Under the pieces are notes generated by a model, which had not been told where the DNA came from, ran no database searches, and was given only the letters and a program-made list of their open reading frames with translations. From Moanibacter sp965226025 (GTDB lineage: Bacteria > Verrucomicrobiota > Verrucomicrobiia > Opitutales > UBA2987), in NCBI GenBank assembly GCA_965226025.1, contig CBDDCD010000003.1, positions 558,001 through 622,000 on the forward strand: 64,000 bases of DNA, read 5' to 3'. The stretch's first letter is position 1. Each line of letters starts with the position of its first letter. Below, one piece after another: positions 31,986 through 40,396 of the stretch. The position numbers were made by a program, and so were the translations under genes.

Positions 31986-32054
31986 CTAGGAGCCTGTCGG
32001 ACCAGTTTTGTTACTTGCACAGCAATCGAAAGTCAAAGTCCGACAGGCTCCTAG
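31986..32054. repeat. CTAG palindromic element, short subtype
   Basis: The ends CTAGGAGCCTGTCGGAC and GTCCGACAGGCTCCTAG are perfect inverse complements: the T to C change in the left arm is matched by A to G in the right arm, a compensating pair compared with the copy at 22455. Confidence 0.92.
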
Positions 32055-32461
32055 CCGATGGTTTGTGAGAGGTTCGGGATAAGGGTTGGTTTCCCGTAGA
32101 AGTCTTCGACTCTGGGGCTGAATTGGTTCACCGCTCATCTGGAATGACGAGGTGGGAGCATGAATATCGGCATTACAAAACTGTCATTGAAGAAGGACCC
32201 ATGGATTCAGGCGACGGCCGTATAATATCGCCATAACCTAAGATAGTTCTCCCTATGTCGGGGATCTGTTCGCCAATCTGGGCGGATAGCGCGCGCGTCC
32301 CAGGAGAAACTCAGTGAGGGCGCGTCAGGTCGTTGATGGGCCGGTGTCGCGGCATGAAACGATTGAAACAAATTGCTCGGAAAATGCTATCAGTATTACA
32401 AAGTGAGAAAAGAGGCCGTGAAACTTGGATTGAACCCATCTATAGAGGGCAGCAAGGCGTT
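32055..32461. other. Intergenic region before the two-component genes
   Basis: No gene is supported. A TATAAT (32221-32226) within GGCCGTATAATATCGCC could be the -10 of the response regulator promoter. The long in-frame lead from 32333 into the regulator is not regarded as coding. Confidence 0.4.
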
Positions 32462-33136
32462 ATGCATGTGTTCGTTGTAGAGGATGAGAAAAAGATCGCT
32501 TCGTTCATTGAGAAGGAGCTCGTAGCACAGGGTTTCACTACCGATGTATGCGAGAACGGAGATGACGCTCTGGCCGTGATTCGCACGCGTTCGTTTGACG
32601 TCATCATCCTCGACATTATGCTCCCGGGTCGGGATGGTTTGAGTATTCTTCGCCTTATGCGGGAGGAGGGAAACCAGACCCCGGTGATAGTAATCACCGC
32701 GCGTGGTGAGGTCTCCGAACGCATAGAAGGCCTGAATCTCGGCGCTGATGACTATCTCGCAAAACCGTTCTATGTCGATGAGTTGATGGCCCGAGTGCGA
32801 TCTGTTATGCGCCGGTCGTCCGGCCAAGGCCTGAGCCTTCTGTCGGTCGAGGATCTCACCCTCAACTTGATGACGCGCGAGGTTCGCCGCGCTGAGACGG
32901 ACCTGTTCCTCAGTCCCCGCGAATTCGCCCTTCTCGAGTATCTAATGCGCACCCCGGGGCGAGTCCTGACGCGTATTCAAATCTGCGAACACGTTTGGGA
33001 CTACCACTTTGATCCGCAGACCAACCTGGTCGATGTCTATATCCAACGGTTGCGCAGGAAAGTCGATGATGGTCATGAACAGAAACTGATCGAGACGGTG
33101 CGTGGGGTCGGCTATCGCATGGCTAACCGGTCCTAG
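32462..33136 (+). CDS. OmpR-family response regulator
   Basis: The protein has 224 residues. The receiver domain has the phosphoacceptor aspartate 51 in FDVIILDIMLPGRDGL, acidic residues VVEDE at 5-9, and K101 in LAKPF. The C-terminal winged-helix DNA-binding domain has LSPREFALLEYLM and LVDVYIQRLRRKVD. The frame is open for 43 more codons upstream, but the conserved start HVFVVEDEKKIA marks this ATG. A histidine kinase gene starts one base after the stop. The pair is CusR/CusS or QseB-like; the stimulus is unknown. Confidence 0.94.
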   Translation: MHVFVVEDEKKIASFIEKELVAQGFTTDVCENGDDALAVIRTRSFDVIILDIMLPGRDGLSILRLMREEGNQTPVIVITARGEVSERIEGLNLGADDYLAKPFYVDELMARVRSVMRRSSGQGLSLLSVEDLTLNLMTREVRRAETDLFLSPREFALLEYLMRTPGRVLTRIQICEHVWDYHFDPQTNLVDVYIQRLRRKVDDGHEQKLIETVRGVGYRMANRS

Positions 33137-33137
33137 G

Positions 33138-34484
33138 ATGAAATCCTTCCGCACACGGCTCGCCGTCTGGTCGGCCCTCATATCCGGCGCTATTCTGGTC
33201 ACCTTTATCGTCGGAGACACTTTCGCGCTCTACTTTGACAGCATCGAATTGATCGATGCACAAGTCAGGCAGAGCGGTGAGTCACTGCTCTACCGGGCCG
33301 AAAATGGTGATGAGGAGGGAACAGACTTCAGTGCGCCCCTGAAAGCGCTTCTTTATGATGACGAAGAACACGTCTATATTTTTGAGCTGCGTTCGCCCAC
33401 CGATGTTCTCTTTCGCCGGTCGGGCGACGATTTGGAATCATCCGGCTACTGCGGGGATGAATTGTCCTCATTCAGCAGCACCAGGATCGGCGACGAAAGC
33501 ATGCGGCTCGGAACCGTAACGCGGAACGGATGGGCGGTCTGTCTAGGGGCAAATCTGGATCTTGTGCACGAGGAAGTAATCGAGTCGTTGGCCACGCTTC
33601 TGATGATCCTTCCAGGGGCTGTCCTGGTTGTCGCCCTAGGTGGCTGGTGGGTCGGCCGTCTCGCTTTGACACCGATTGAGGCGATCACTCGTACCGCTGA
33701 GGAGATAACCGTCAGCGGATTGGACAGGCGCATACCTGACCCTCCCAGCGATGACGAAATCGGCCGGTTGGTTAAGGTTCTCAATGAGATGATCGGTCGT
33801 TTGGAATCAAGCTTTAACCAATCCGCCCGATTCTCCGCCGATGCCTCGCACCAGCTGCGAACACCTCTGACGGTTCTGCAAAGTGAAATCGACAGCGCCG
33901 TAAAGTCGAACACGTTTAATGAAGAGCAGATGGGTGTGCTCATAAGGCTGATGGAGGAGGTACAGCGTCTTAAAGCCATTGTCGAAAGCCTCCTTATTCT
34001 ATCCCGGTCTGATGCCGGCAATCTTCACCTCGAATCGGGGCGGCTCAATCTATCTGAAACTCTCAAGGATCTGGTTGAGGACACGCGCATCCTCGTTCAG
34101 AACGCAAATCTCGAGGTCGTGGCAGAGATTAAAGATGGTGTATTTGTCCCCGCCGACGAATCTCTGCTTCGGCAAGCCCTCCTGAATCTTTTCGACAACG
34201 CCGTCCGCTATAACCGTCCCAATGGACGGGTCACTTGCCGTCTCAGCGAAAGCGCCGAAAATGCGGTCATCAAGGTTCTCAATACAGGCGCTGGAATCGA
34301 CGTCGTGCATCGGGATCACATCTTCAATCGATTCTATAAGGTGACCGGCGCCGAAACGACCGGGGCGCCCGGCTTTGGACTGGGTCTCAGTCTTGCCTCC
34401 GAGATTCTCAAAGCACACTCCGGTACCCTTTCCCGGGCCGAGCCCGATGCCACCGAATTTGAGGTGACTCTCCCTCTGCGGTGA
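33138..34484 (+). CDS. Sensor histidine kinase
   Basis: The protein has 448 residues. Membrane segments are at about 8-30 and 150-175, enclosing a periplasmic sensor of about 120 residues that contains SGYCGDEL. A HAMP domain follows (RLALTPIEAITRTAEEI), then the HisKA domain with H238 in SADASHQLRTPL, and the HATPase domain with NAVRYNRPNG and FGLGLSLASEILKAH. It follows the response regulator with an almost joined stop and start, so the two are translationally coupled. The frame has an upstream extension overlapping the regulator that is not used. Confidence 0.94.
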   Translation: MKSFRTRLAVWSALISGAILVTFIVGDTFALYFDSIELIDAQVRQSGESLLYRAENGDEEGTDFSAPLKALLYDDEEHVYIFELRSPTDVLFRRSGDDLESSGYCGDELSSFSSTRIGDESMRLGTVTRNGWAVCLGANLDLVHEEVIESLATLLMILPGAVLVVALGGWWVGRLALTPIEAITRTAEEITVSGLDRRIPDPPSDDEIGRLVKVLNEMIGRLESSFNQSARFSADASHQLRTPLTVLQSEIDSAVKSNTFNEEQMGVLIRLMEEVQRLKAIVESLLILSRSDAGNLHLESGRLNLSETLKDLVEDTRILVQNANLEVVAEIKDGVFVPADESLLRQALLNLFDNAVRYNRPNGRVTCRLSESAENAVIKVLNTGAGIDVVHRDHIFNRFYKVTGAETTGAPGFGLGLSLASEILKAHSGTLSRAEPDATEFEVTLPLR

Positions 34485-35035
34485 ATTCTGTAGCCTGAAT
34501 AAACTTCTCAGAGCTCTCTTCGAGGCGAGATAATATGAACTTCGTAGACGAGGTAGCCGTCATCTCGTTTGAGGGCTACGGACTATGAGACGATCTCACA
34601 TTCCAATCCTCGCTCGGAGGATGCTTGTTAATCGAATATACGGCCGGAACCTTAGCGGAGTCGCAGTCGATTTATTACAGTCCTGTTAGATTGTCCTTGA
34701 GATCCAACATCCCTCGCTGCGGGGTGGCTGACTTTCTGAAGCATCATCGTTCAAGGAGCGCTCGATCCGCCCGTAAGAAGGATGTTTGTAGAGAACGGTC
34801 CCTCCCTACGGGTTAAGCGTCTTTTCGGTTACAGGCTATTCGGGTAGGCCCCTCCGGGGAGGTTCGTTTCAAATCTGAGAATAGGATAGGCAATGACAGT
34901 CAAATTGGCGAAAGAGTTAGATACCCCGCAGTCCCCGCTCGGCGGGACGGGGAGTCTTCATTATGAAAGAACAGTAATCAAGCATCCTCGCTTTAGTTCA
35001 TCTGTTTTGTGTATATATCGGGAAAGGGAATCAGA
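34485..35035. other. Intergenic region before asnB
   Basis: This 551-base gap has no gene I can defend. An open frame of 51 codons from 34892 runs into the asnB start but has no family look. GC-rich hairpins are seen near 34851 (CCCCTCCGGGG) and 34934 (CCCCGCTCGGCGGGACGGGG). The hairpins could belong to a leader of asnB, but no known riboswitch form was recognised. Confidence 0.4.
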
Positions 35036-37036
35036 ATGTGTGGAATAGTCGGTTTTGCAGGTCATCGGTTAGAAGAGGAGAAGCTGAGGAGGGCGGTCCG
35101 CTCCCTTCACCACCGAGGGCCGGACGGTTCCGGCGTCTACATCGACTCGGTTGAGGCGGCGGGTCTTGGACACGCTCGACTCTCAATCATTGACCTGAAG
35201 ACGGGAGCCCAGCCCCTCTTCGCGAGCGGTGGCGATCTCGTCCTTGTTTGTAATGGTGAAATATACGATTTCGAACGCCTCAGAGGGGAACTGATCGAGC
35301 GGGGATATAAGTTCTACACGAAGAGCGACTCGGAAGTTATCCTCCACCTTTACAGCGAGTACGGCTTGGACTTTGTCCACTCCCTGCGTGGAGAGTTCGC
35401 CTTTCTTCTCCTCGATAAAGTCAACCGGCGGCTAATTGCGGTTCGCGACCGATTCGGAATCAAACCCCTCTTCTTTCACGAACAAAACGGGAATTTCGTT
35501 TTCGCATCGGAGGCCAAGGCTATTTTCGCAACCGGCTGTCATCAGCCGAAAATCGATGTCGTCGCGGTTCGGGATTTTCTCAGCAGCGTGATCCCGGATT
35601 CAGTCTTCGAAGGTATTCAGGTCGTTCCTCCGGGGTCAATTATGAGCGTGGACCTTGAAAACGGGAAACACAGTACGCATTGCTACTGGGATCTTGATTT
35701 GCCGACCGAAGAGGAGTTGGAAGATACTGAAGGATCGGGATTCGAAGAGTACAAACAGACAGTCAGAGAATCTCTCGATGAGGCCGTCAAGTTGCGCCTG
35801 CGTTCCGATGTTCCGGTAGGCGTGTATTTGAGTGGAGGGATTGATTCATCAGTCGTCGCTGCATCGGTAGCAAGACAGCATAAGGGCCCGCTCAAGGCCT
35901 TCACGATCGCCTTTCCCGACGATGAGAATTTCAACGAGTTTCAATTGGCGAAGGGCATGGCGGAGAAGATAGGAGCCGAATTTCATTCGGTCAGGTGCGA
36001 CCACCGGACCATGCTGGAGAGCGTCGGGGACTGTATGTGGGTTTCCGAATTGCCTTTCCACAATCTTCACGGCGTTGGCAAGTTTCTCCTTTCACGCCTG
36101 GCGCGAGAGCACGTAAAAGTCGTCCTTACGGGCGAGGGAGCGGACGAAGTGTATCTGGGATATGTTTGCTTTCAGCAAGGAAAGGGGGCCATCACCGACC
36201 AGCTTGAAAATCGGCTGAAAGAAAAAGAGATCCGTAGTAAGCCACACATCAAGGAAATCATCAAGAGGATCGGATTCCTTCCTCTCCAGGAACATGCGGA
36301 ACTTTTCTCTGAACGGCACCAGAGAGTGATGAACAGTCTTTTTCATCCGGCTAGACGGTGGAAAGTGGTGGGGACTCATCCTCTCAGTCGACTCGGGCAG
36401 CGGGTTGAGCATGGGCCCAACGGCGGCTCTTCCTTTGCCAGAAAGATCCAATACTTTTGGATCAAATCAATGTTGGGACCGTATATTCTCACTATCCTCG
36501 GCGATAGGCAGGAGATGGGACACTCTATTGAAGGGCGCACTCCTTTCCTCGATCACCATCTCTTCGAGCGAGTCCGGGAAATACCCGATCGATACAAGAT
36601 TCGGAACGGGGTGGAGAAGTTCGTCCTTCGGGAGGCGTTCAAAGGGAGGATCACGGACGAAGTCTACAGGGGAAGGAAGTGGCCCTATTCCGCTCCCCCG
36701 CTTTGGGTCAAGAAGGGAATACATGCCGAACTTGACCGCCTGATCGATCGCTGTCTGTCGCGTGAGGCGATCGAGAGAGCGGGGATATTTGATTACCGAA
36801 AGGTCCGGAGGTTGGAGCGAATAAGACGTCTCCTCATCATTGATTGTAAACTGAAACGTCGGCTTAACGAATTGTTCACTTTGATTTTGACTGTTCAGAT
36901 GCTTGACGAGCTCTTTGTCCAGAATTTCTCGGCCAATCTAGATAAGCGAATACAACGGCAAGCTGAGAACGACTGCGAGACAGGAACGGATGGTCTGGGA
37001 TCGACCGAGATTGATCGCCAGGCGATGGCTGTTTGA
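35036..37036 (+). CDS. asnB: Asparagine synthase (glutamine-hydrolysing)
   Basis: The enzyme makes asparagine from aspartate, glutamine and ATP. The protein has 666 residues. The N-terminal nucleophile Cys2 (MCGIVGF) fixes the start, which has GGAAAGGGA before it. The glutaminase domain covers 1-210 with HRGPDGSG and GHARLSIIDL, and the synthetase domain has the PP-loop YLSGGIDSS near 265. The frame opens a few codons further upstream, which would bury Cys2, so that is rejected. The C-terminal 100 residues are longer than in E. coli AsnB (554), as in the larger AsnB of other bacteria. An MFS gene follows after 10 bases. Confidence 0.93.
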   Translation: MCGIVGFAGHRLEEEKLRRAVRSLHHRGPDGSGVYIDSVEAAGLGHARLSIIDLKTGAQPLFASGGDLVLVCNGEIYDFERLRGELIERGYKFYTKSDSEVILHLYSEYGLDFVHSLRGEFAFLLLDKVNRRLIAVRDRFGIKPLFFHEQNGNFVFASEAKAIFATGCHQPKIDVVAVRDFLSSVIPDSVFEGIQVVPPGSIMSVDLENGKHSTHCYWDLDLPTEEELEDTEGSGFEEYKQTVRESLDEAVKLRLRSDVPVGVYLSGGIDSSVVAASVARQHKGPLKAFTIAFPDDENFNEFQLAKGMAEKIGAEFHSVRCDHRTMLESVGDCMWVSELPFHNLHGVGKFLLSRLAREHVKVVLTGEGADEVYLGYVCFQQGKGAITDQLENRLKEKEIRSKPHIKEIIKRIGFLPLQEHAELFSERHQRVMNSLFHPARRWKVVGTHPLSRLGQRVEHGPNGGSSFARKIQYFWIKSMLGPYILTILGDRQEMGHSIEGRTPFLDHHLFERVREIPDRYKIRNGVEKFVLREAFKGRITDEVYRGRKWPYSAPPLWVKKGIHAELDRLIDRCLSREAIERAGIFDYRKVRRLERIRRLLIIDCKLKRRLNELFTLILTVQMLDELFVQNFSANLDKRIQRQAENDCETGTDGLGSTEIDRQAMAV

Positions 37037-37046
37037 GGACTGAACT

Positions 37047-38429
37047 GTGGGGGAGGGAAGGAGAACCCGCTGTAATCCATGGTGGATCCCTCGTTTCGTA
37101 TTTGGACCCACCCCGGAGGTTGAACCTCGTCGACTGACTTTGTTGGGCTGCGTTGCGATCGGAATGTTATACGAAAACTACGATCTCTCCCTCCTCAACA
37201 ATTCCCTTATGCATATTGCCGAGTCGCTACGGATCGCAGAGCCCGAGCTGGGCCGGTTCTTAGCCTTGATCCGATTCTCCGGCTTGCTCGGACTCTTGAT
37301 TATCCCAGTTTCTGATCTGATGGGCCGACGTCGCGTTTTTCTTTTCTCTATTGTCGGGATGAGCTTGGGCACATTCTTGACCGCATTCAGCCGAACTCCG
37401 GAACAGTTCATTCTGTGTCAGATGGTGGCTCGAGGATTCATGCTTACCGCTTCTGCGATGGCGATCGTTATGATTACCGAGGAGTTTCCGGCCAAGAACA
37501 GAGGTTGGAGCATTGGCATGTTGGGGGCTGCTGCGGTGGTCGGACACGCTGCGGGAACGATTCTTTTCGCGGGTATTGAATGGATTCCGTACGGCTGGAG
37601 AGGTCTCTATTTCCTGGGGATTATCCCCATCTTTCGTCTCCCGATGTTTCGTCGAGGAATCTACGAAACAGAAAGATTCCAGCTCCTCACGAAGTTCGAA
37701 CGAAACGGAGAATCAATCTTTAAAGCATTCGGATCTTGGTTCGGGCCCTACCACGTGCTTGCCCGGCGGTTCCCGCAAAGGTTCCTCTGTATGGCGGGCG
37801 TCGTTCTCTTTTCCGCATCCGGATTTGCGGTTGGATTCAGTTTCATTGGGTACTACCTGCTCGCCTATCGCGAGCTGGAACCTTGGCAGTACTCGGCCCT
37901 GTTAATTATCTGCGGTTCGCTCGCACTCCCCGGTACTGCTTTCAGCGGACGGCTTGGTGATCGGATCGGAAGACGCCCGGTAGGCGCAGCCGCCCTCGTC
38001 ACTTTCGCTCTCTGCATCTGGATTCTCTTCCGAGGTCCGGATTGGATGCTTTTCGCCATTGTATTTCCTCTGTTCTTCACGTTGATTGCGGCCCATGTCA
38101 CGATGATGGCGCTTTCGGCGGAGTTATTTCCAACCGCTTTGCGAGGCACCTCGTCGGGTTTCGTCACAATCCTTGGCACGACGGGAGCCGGCCTGGGCGG
38201 CCTCGCCGTTGGGTATTTGACCTTAGTGCCGGGTGATCTGATTGCAGCAATTCCGATTCTTTCCCTATCTACCGTGGTGGGAGCCGTCCTAATGCTCCTG
38301 TTGCCCGAAACCCGGGCCCGCGAGTTGGAGGACATCTGCGAGAGGAAACCTGAAGCATCGGCCCGATTCGAACCTGTACCGGCCACCTTGAAATATCCGA
38401 TCCAGGCTAGGATGAAGAGACTTTCATGA
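37047..38429 (+). CDS. MFS transporter, sugar-porter-like
   Basis: The protein has 460 residues and about twelve membrane helices. The loop 2-3 motif SDLMGRRRVFLFSIVG near 89-104 and the mirrored GRLGDRIGRRPVGAAALV near 300 are the MFS signature. The segment ALSAELFPTALRGTSSGF near 350 is the usual sugar-porter/aromatic-acid-like C-terminal motif. The substrate cannot be told. It lies 10 bases after asnB and is probably cotranscribed with it. The first 30 residues are basic and likely cytoplasmic. Confidence 0.88.
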   Translation: MGEGRRTRCNPWWIPRFVFGPTPEVEPRRLTLLGCVAIGMLYENYDLSLLNNSLMHIAESLRIAEPELGRFLALIRFSGLLGLLIIPVSDLMGRRRVFLFSIVGMSLGTFLTAFSRTPEQFILCQMVARGFMLTASAMAIVMITEEFPAKNRGWSIGMLGAAAVVGHAAGTILFAGIEWIPYGWRGLYFLGIIPIFRLPMFRRGIYETERFQLLTKFERNGESIFKAFGSWFGPYHVLARRFPQRFLCMAGVVLFSASGFAVGFSFIGYYLLAYRELEPWQYSALLIICGSLALPGTAFSGRLGDRIGRRPVGAAALVTFALCIWILFRGPDWMLFAIVFPLFFTLIAAHVTMMALSAELFPTALRGTSSGFVTILGTTGAGLGGLAVGYLTLVPGDLIAAIPILSLSTVVGAVLMLLLPETRARELEDICERKPEASARFEPVPATLKYPIQARMKRLS

Positions 38430-38528
38430 AATAGTCGGCTTCGGCTTCATCTTTTCCGGATATATTTCAGTTCTTAGTTGAAGATTCCCTAGGAAAACGA
38501 AACTCCAAACGTAAAGAGGATAAAAGCA

Positions 38529-38921
38529 ATGAAAGAGTATGTTCTAACCGAGAAAAGTTGCGGTTCGTTGAAACGATTCCGCCTGATATGTCTGTACATT
38601 CTGAGCGGGTTGTTCTTCATGGGCAGTCCTTTGAGCGGCGGACTTTTCGATGACGACGAGAATGAATCGGAACCTCACAGTTCTATCGCAGTTCCAAGGG
38701 GGCTCTCAAAATATGAGGTCCTTATGTTGGCAGAACTGACCTTGTCCGAAGCGATAAGTATTGCCCTCGAGGAAGTCCCTGGGCTTGCCGTTGAAGCCGA
38801 GCTCGAGAGTGAGGGTGGCTTTCTGCTCTATGAGGTCGAGATTCTTACGAACGATCGGAATCTAGTCGAAGTAGCAGTCGATCCAGGAAACGGCAGCGTC
38901 CTTGGGTTAGAGGAAGAGTGA
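38529..38921 (+). CDS. PepSY-domain periplasmic protein
   Basis: The protein has 130 residues. A hydrophobic segment (FRLICLYILSGLFFMGSPLSG, about 18-39) is a signal peptide or anchor. After an acidic spacer (DDDENESE), the run LTLSEAISIALEEVPGLAVE and FLLYEVEILTNDR then VAVDPGNGSVLGLEEE fits the PepSY domain, found as an inhibitor or ligand-binding module. It is the last intact gene before an IS256 insertion. A GAGGATAAAAGCA precedes the start, a weak ribosome site. Confidence 0.75.
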   Translation: MKEYVLTEKSCGSLKRFRLICLYILSGLFFMGSPLSGGLFDDDENESEPHSSIAVPRGLSKYEVLMLAELTLSEAISIALEEVPGLAVEAELESEGGFLLYEVEILTNDRNLVEVAVDPGNGSVLGLEEE

Positions 38922-38989
38922 CCAGAAGTGTGCTCGTCATGCATGTAAGGACCAATCCCAATCGCTCCGGCCAGGGTGACGTCCTATCC

Positions 38990-40396
38990 TTCCTGTAAAA
39001 AGAAAAATGGTGTAACCTCCTGAAAACAAAAATGTAACCAAACCGGGGCCGAAAGGCGGCCCCGAAAAACAGGAGACTACACCATGAAGAAGATAGCACC
39101 GAGTGAGAAGATAGAGCAAGAGCTAATGGAAGGAATCGCGAGCAGCACAGATCCACTGGGGGAGGCGGCCCGACGGGGAGCCCAGCTGATGCTGCAAAGA
39201 GCCTTGGAGATCGAAGTGAGCGATTTTCTGGGGCGAGAGCGCTATGAGCGCTCGAGTGATGGAGCACTGCGGGGCTACCGCAATGGCTATGAGCCGAAGA
39301 AAGTGCATCTTTGCGAAGGGACGATTGAGCTGCAGGTACCGCAGATTCGCGACGGGCTGGAGCCGTTCGAGTCGGCCTGGCTGGAAGCGATCGGACGACG
39401 CTCGAAGCGGCTTTTGGAGCTGGTGCCGATGCTCTATGTGAAAGGGATGAGTCAGCGCGATATCGAGACGGCGCTGATCGAGTCTTTGGGGGTAGAGCAG
39501 ACCGGGCGCAGCGTGGTCAATGAGGTGTGCCAAAGTCTGAGGATGGACTTTGCAAAGTGGCAGGAAAGAGATCTGAGTGGTGAGCGCGTGCTCTATCTGT
39601 TTCTGGACGGGATCTATATGAGGCTGCGGCCCGAAGACAAGAGGGCAGTGGCGGTCCTATGCGCCTACGGGATGCTCTGGGACGGACGTAAGGTATTGCT
39701 TCATATGGCCGTAGGGGACAAGGAGAGCAGCGCCTGTTGGGAGGCCTTCCTGGAGGACATGAAGAGCCGGGGATTGGCCGATCCAGTACTCAGTGTGATG
39801 GACGGTAATTCGGGTCTACGCAAGGCGGTGGGAAGGAAGTTTCCGAACAGCCTGGTGCAGCGCTGCCAGGTGCACAAGATGCGCAACATCGTCAACAAGC
39901 TTCCAGAGGTAGCCCGTCCCACCCTCAAAAAGCTCATTCACAAAGCCTTTACGGCGAAGGGATACCGCGAGGCTGTAGAACAGGCTCGCGCCATCATCGA
40001 GGAATACAAGGGGAGCTTTCCAGCCGCCATGAAGTGCCTGGAGCGTGACCTGGAGGAATCGCTCACAGCGCTGAAATTTCCCTTCCTGCACCGAAAACAG
40101 ATCCGCACCACCAATCTGCTGGAGCGACTCTTCGGGGAAGGGCGCCGTCGCACCAAAGTGATTCCCCGATTCCGCTCCGAAACGAGCGGACTGTGCCTGA
40201 TCTTCGCGGTCCTGGTGGATGCCTCAGAAGGCTGGCGAGGAGTCCGCATGGAACCCTACCTGGTGGAACGACTCAAACAGATCTGGAGCGATCCGGAGAG
40301 CACCTGGGAGGATCCGGACCTGATGAAATTCGCTGCCTGAAGGGAAGAAAGTAAAGATAATCTAATAGAGGTTATGCCATTTCGATTTTACAGGAA
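38990..40396 (+). mobile_element. IS256 family insertion sequence (complete)
   Basis: The ends TTCCTGTAAAAAGAAAAATG and, inverted at the right, TTCCTGTAAAATCGAAATGG form imperfect inverted repeats, both continuing to TAACCTC. Between them is one full IS256 transposase gene. A target duplication of 8-9 bases could not be seen at the edges. The right end lies inside a decayed membrane protein gene. Confidence 0.85.
39084..40340 (+). CDS. IS256 family (mutator-type) transposase
   Basis: The protein has 418 residues, full length for IS256. The N-terminal part has FLGRERYERSS...GYRNGYEPKKV, and the catalytic DDE residues lie in FLDGIYMRL (first Asp), VMDGNSGLRKAVG (second) and the C-terminal NLLERLFGEGRRRTK, with Glu in LLER. 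RCQVHKMRNIVNKLP is the family marker. It is complete with a start (ATGAAGAAGATAGC) and ribosome site AGGAGAC, and the element ends are intact, so it may still be mobile. Confidence 0.95.
   Translation: MKKIAPSEKIEQELMEGIASSTDPLGEAARRGAQLMLQRALEIEVSDFLGRERYERSSDGALRGYRNGYEPKKVHLCEGTIELQVPQIRDGLEPFESAWLEAIGRRSKRLLELVPMLYVKGMSQRDIETALIESLGVEQTGRSVVNEVCQSLRMDFAKWQERDLSGERVLYLFLDGIYMRLRPEDKRAVAVLCAYGMLWDGRKVLLHMAVGDKESSACWEAFLEDMKSRGLADPVLSVMDGNSGLRKAVGRKFPNSLVQRCQVHKMRNIVNKLPEVARPTLKKLIHKAFTAKGYREAVEQARAIIEEYKGSFPAAMKCLERDLEESLTALKFPFLHRKQIRTTNLLERLFGEGRRRTKVIPRFRSETSGLCLIFAVLVDASEGWRGVRMEPYLVERLKQIWSDPESTWEDPDLMKFAA

Noticed and set aside
18411..32054. CRISPR array made of the palindromic repeats
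   Set aside because: Copies are far apart, of differing lengths, and have no regular spacers; no cas gene is present.
34625..34816. 63-codon open frame in the asnB upstream gap
   Set aside because: No homology pattern and no ribosome site; residues are Arg- and Ser-rich as in random frames.
34892..35047. 51-codon open frame overlapping the asnB start
   Set aside because: Mixed charged sequence with no family pattern and a GC hairpin inside; more likely a leader region.
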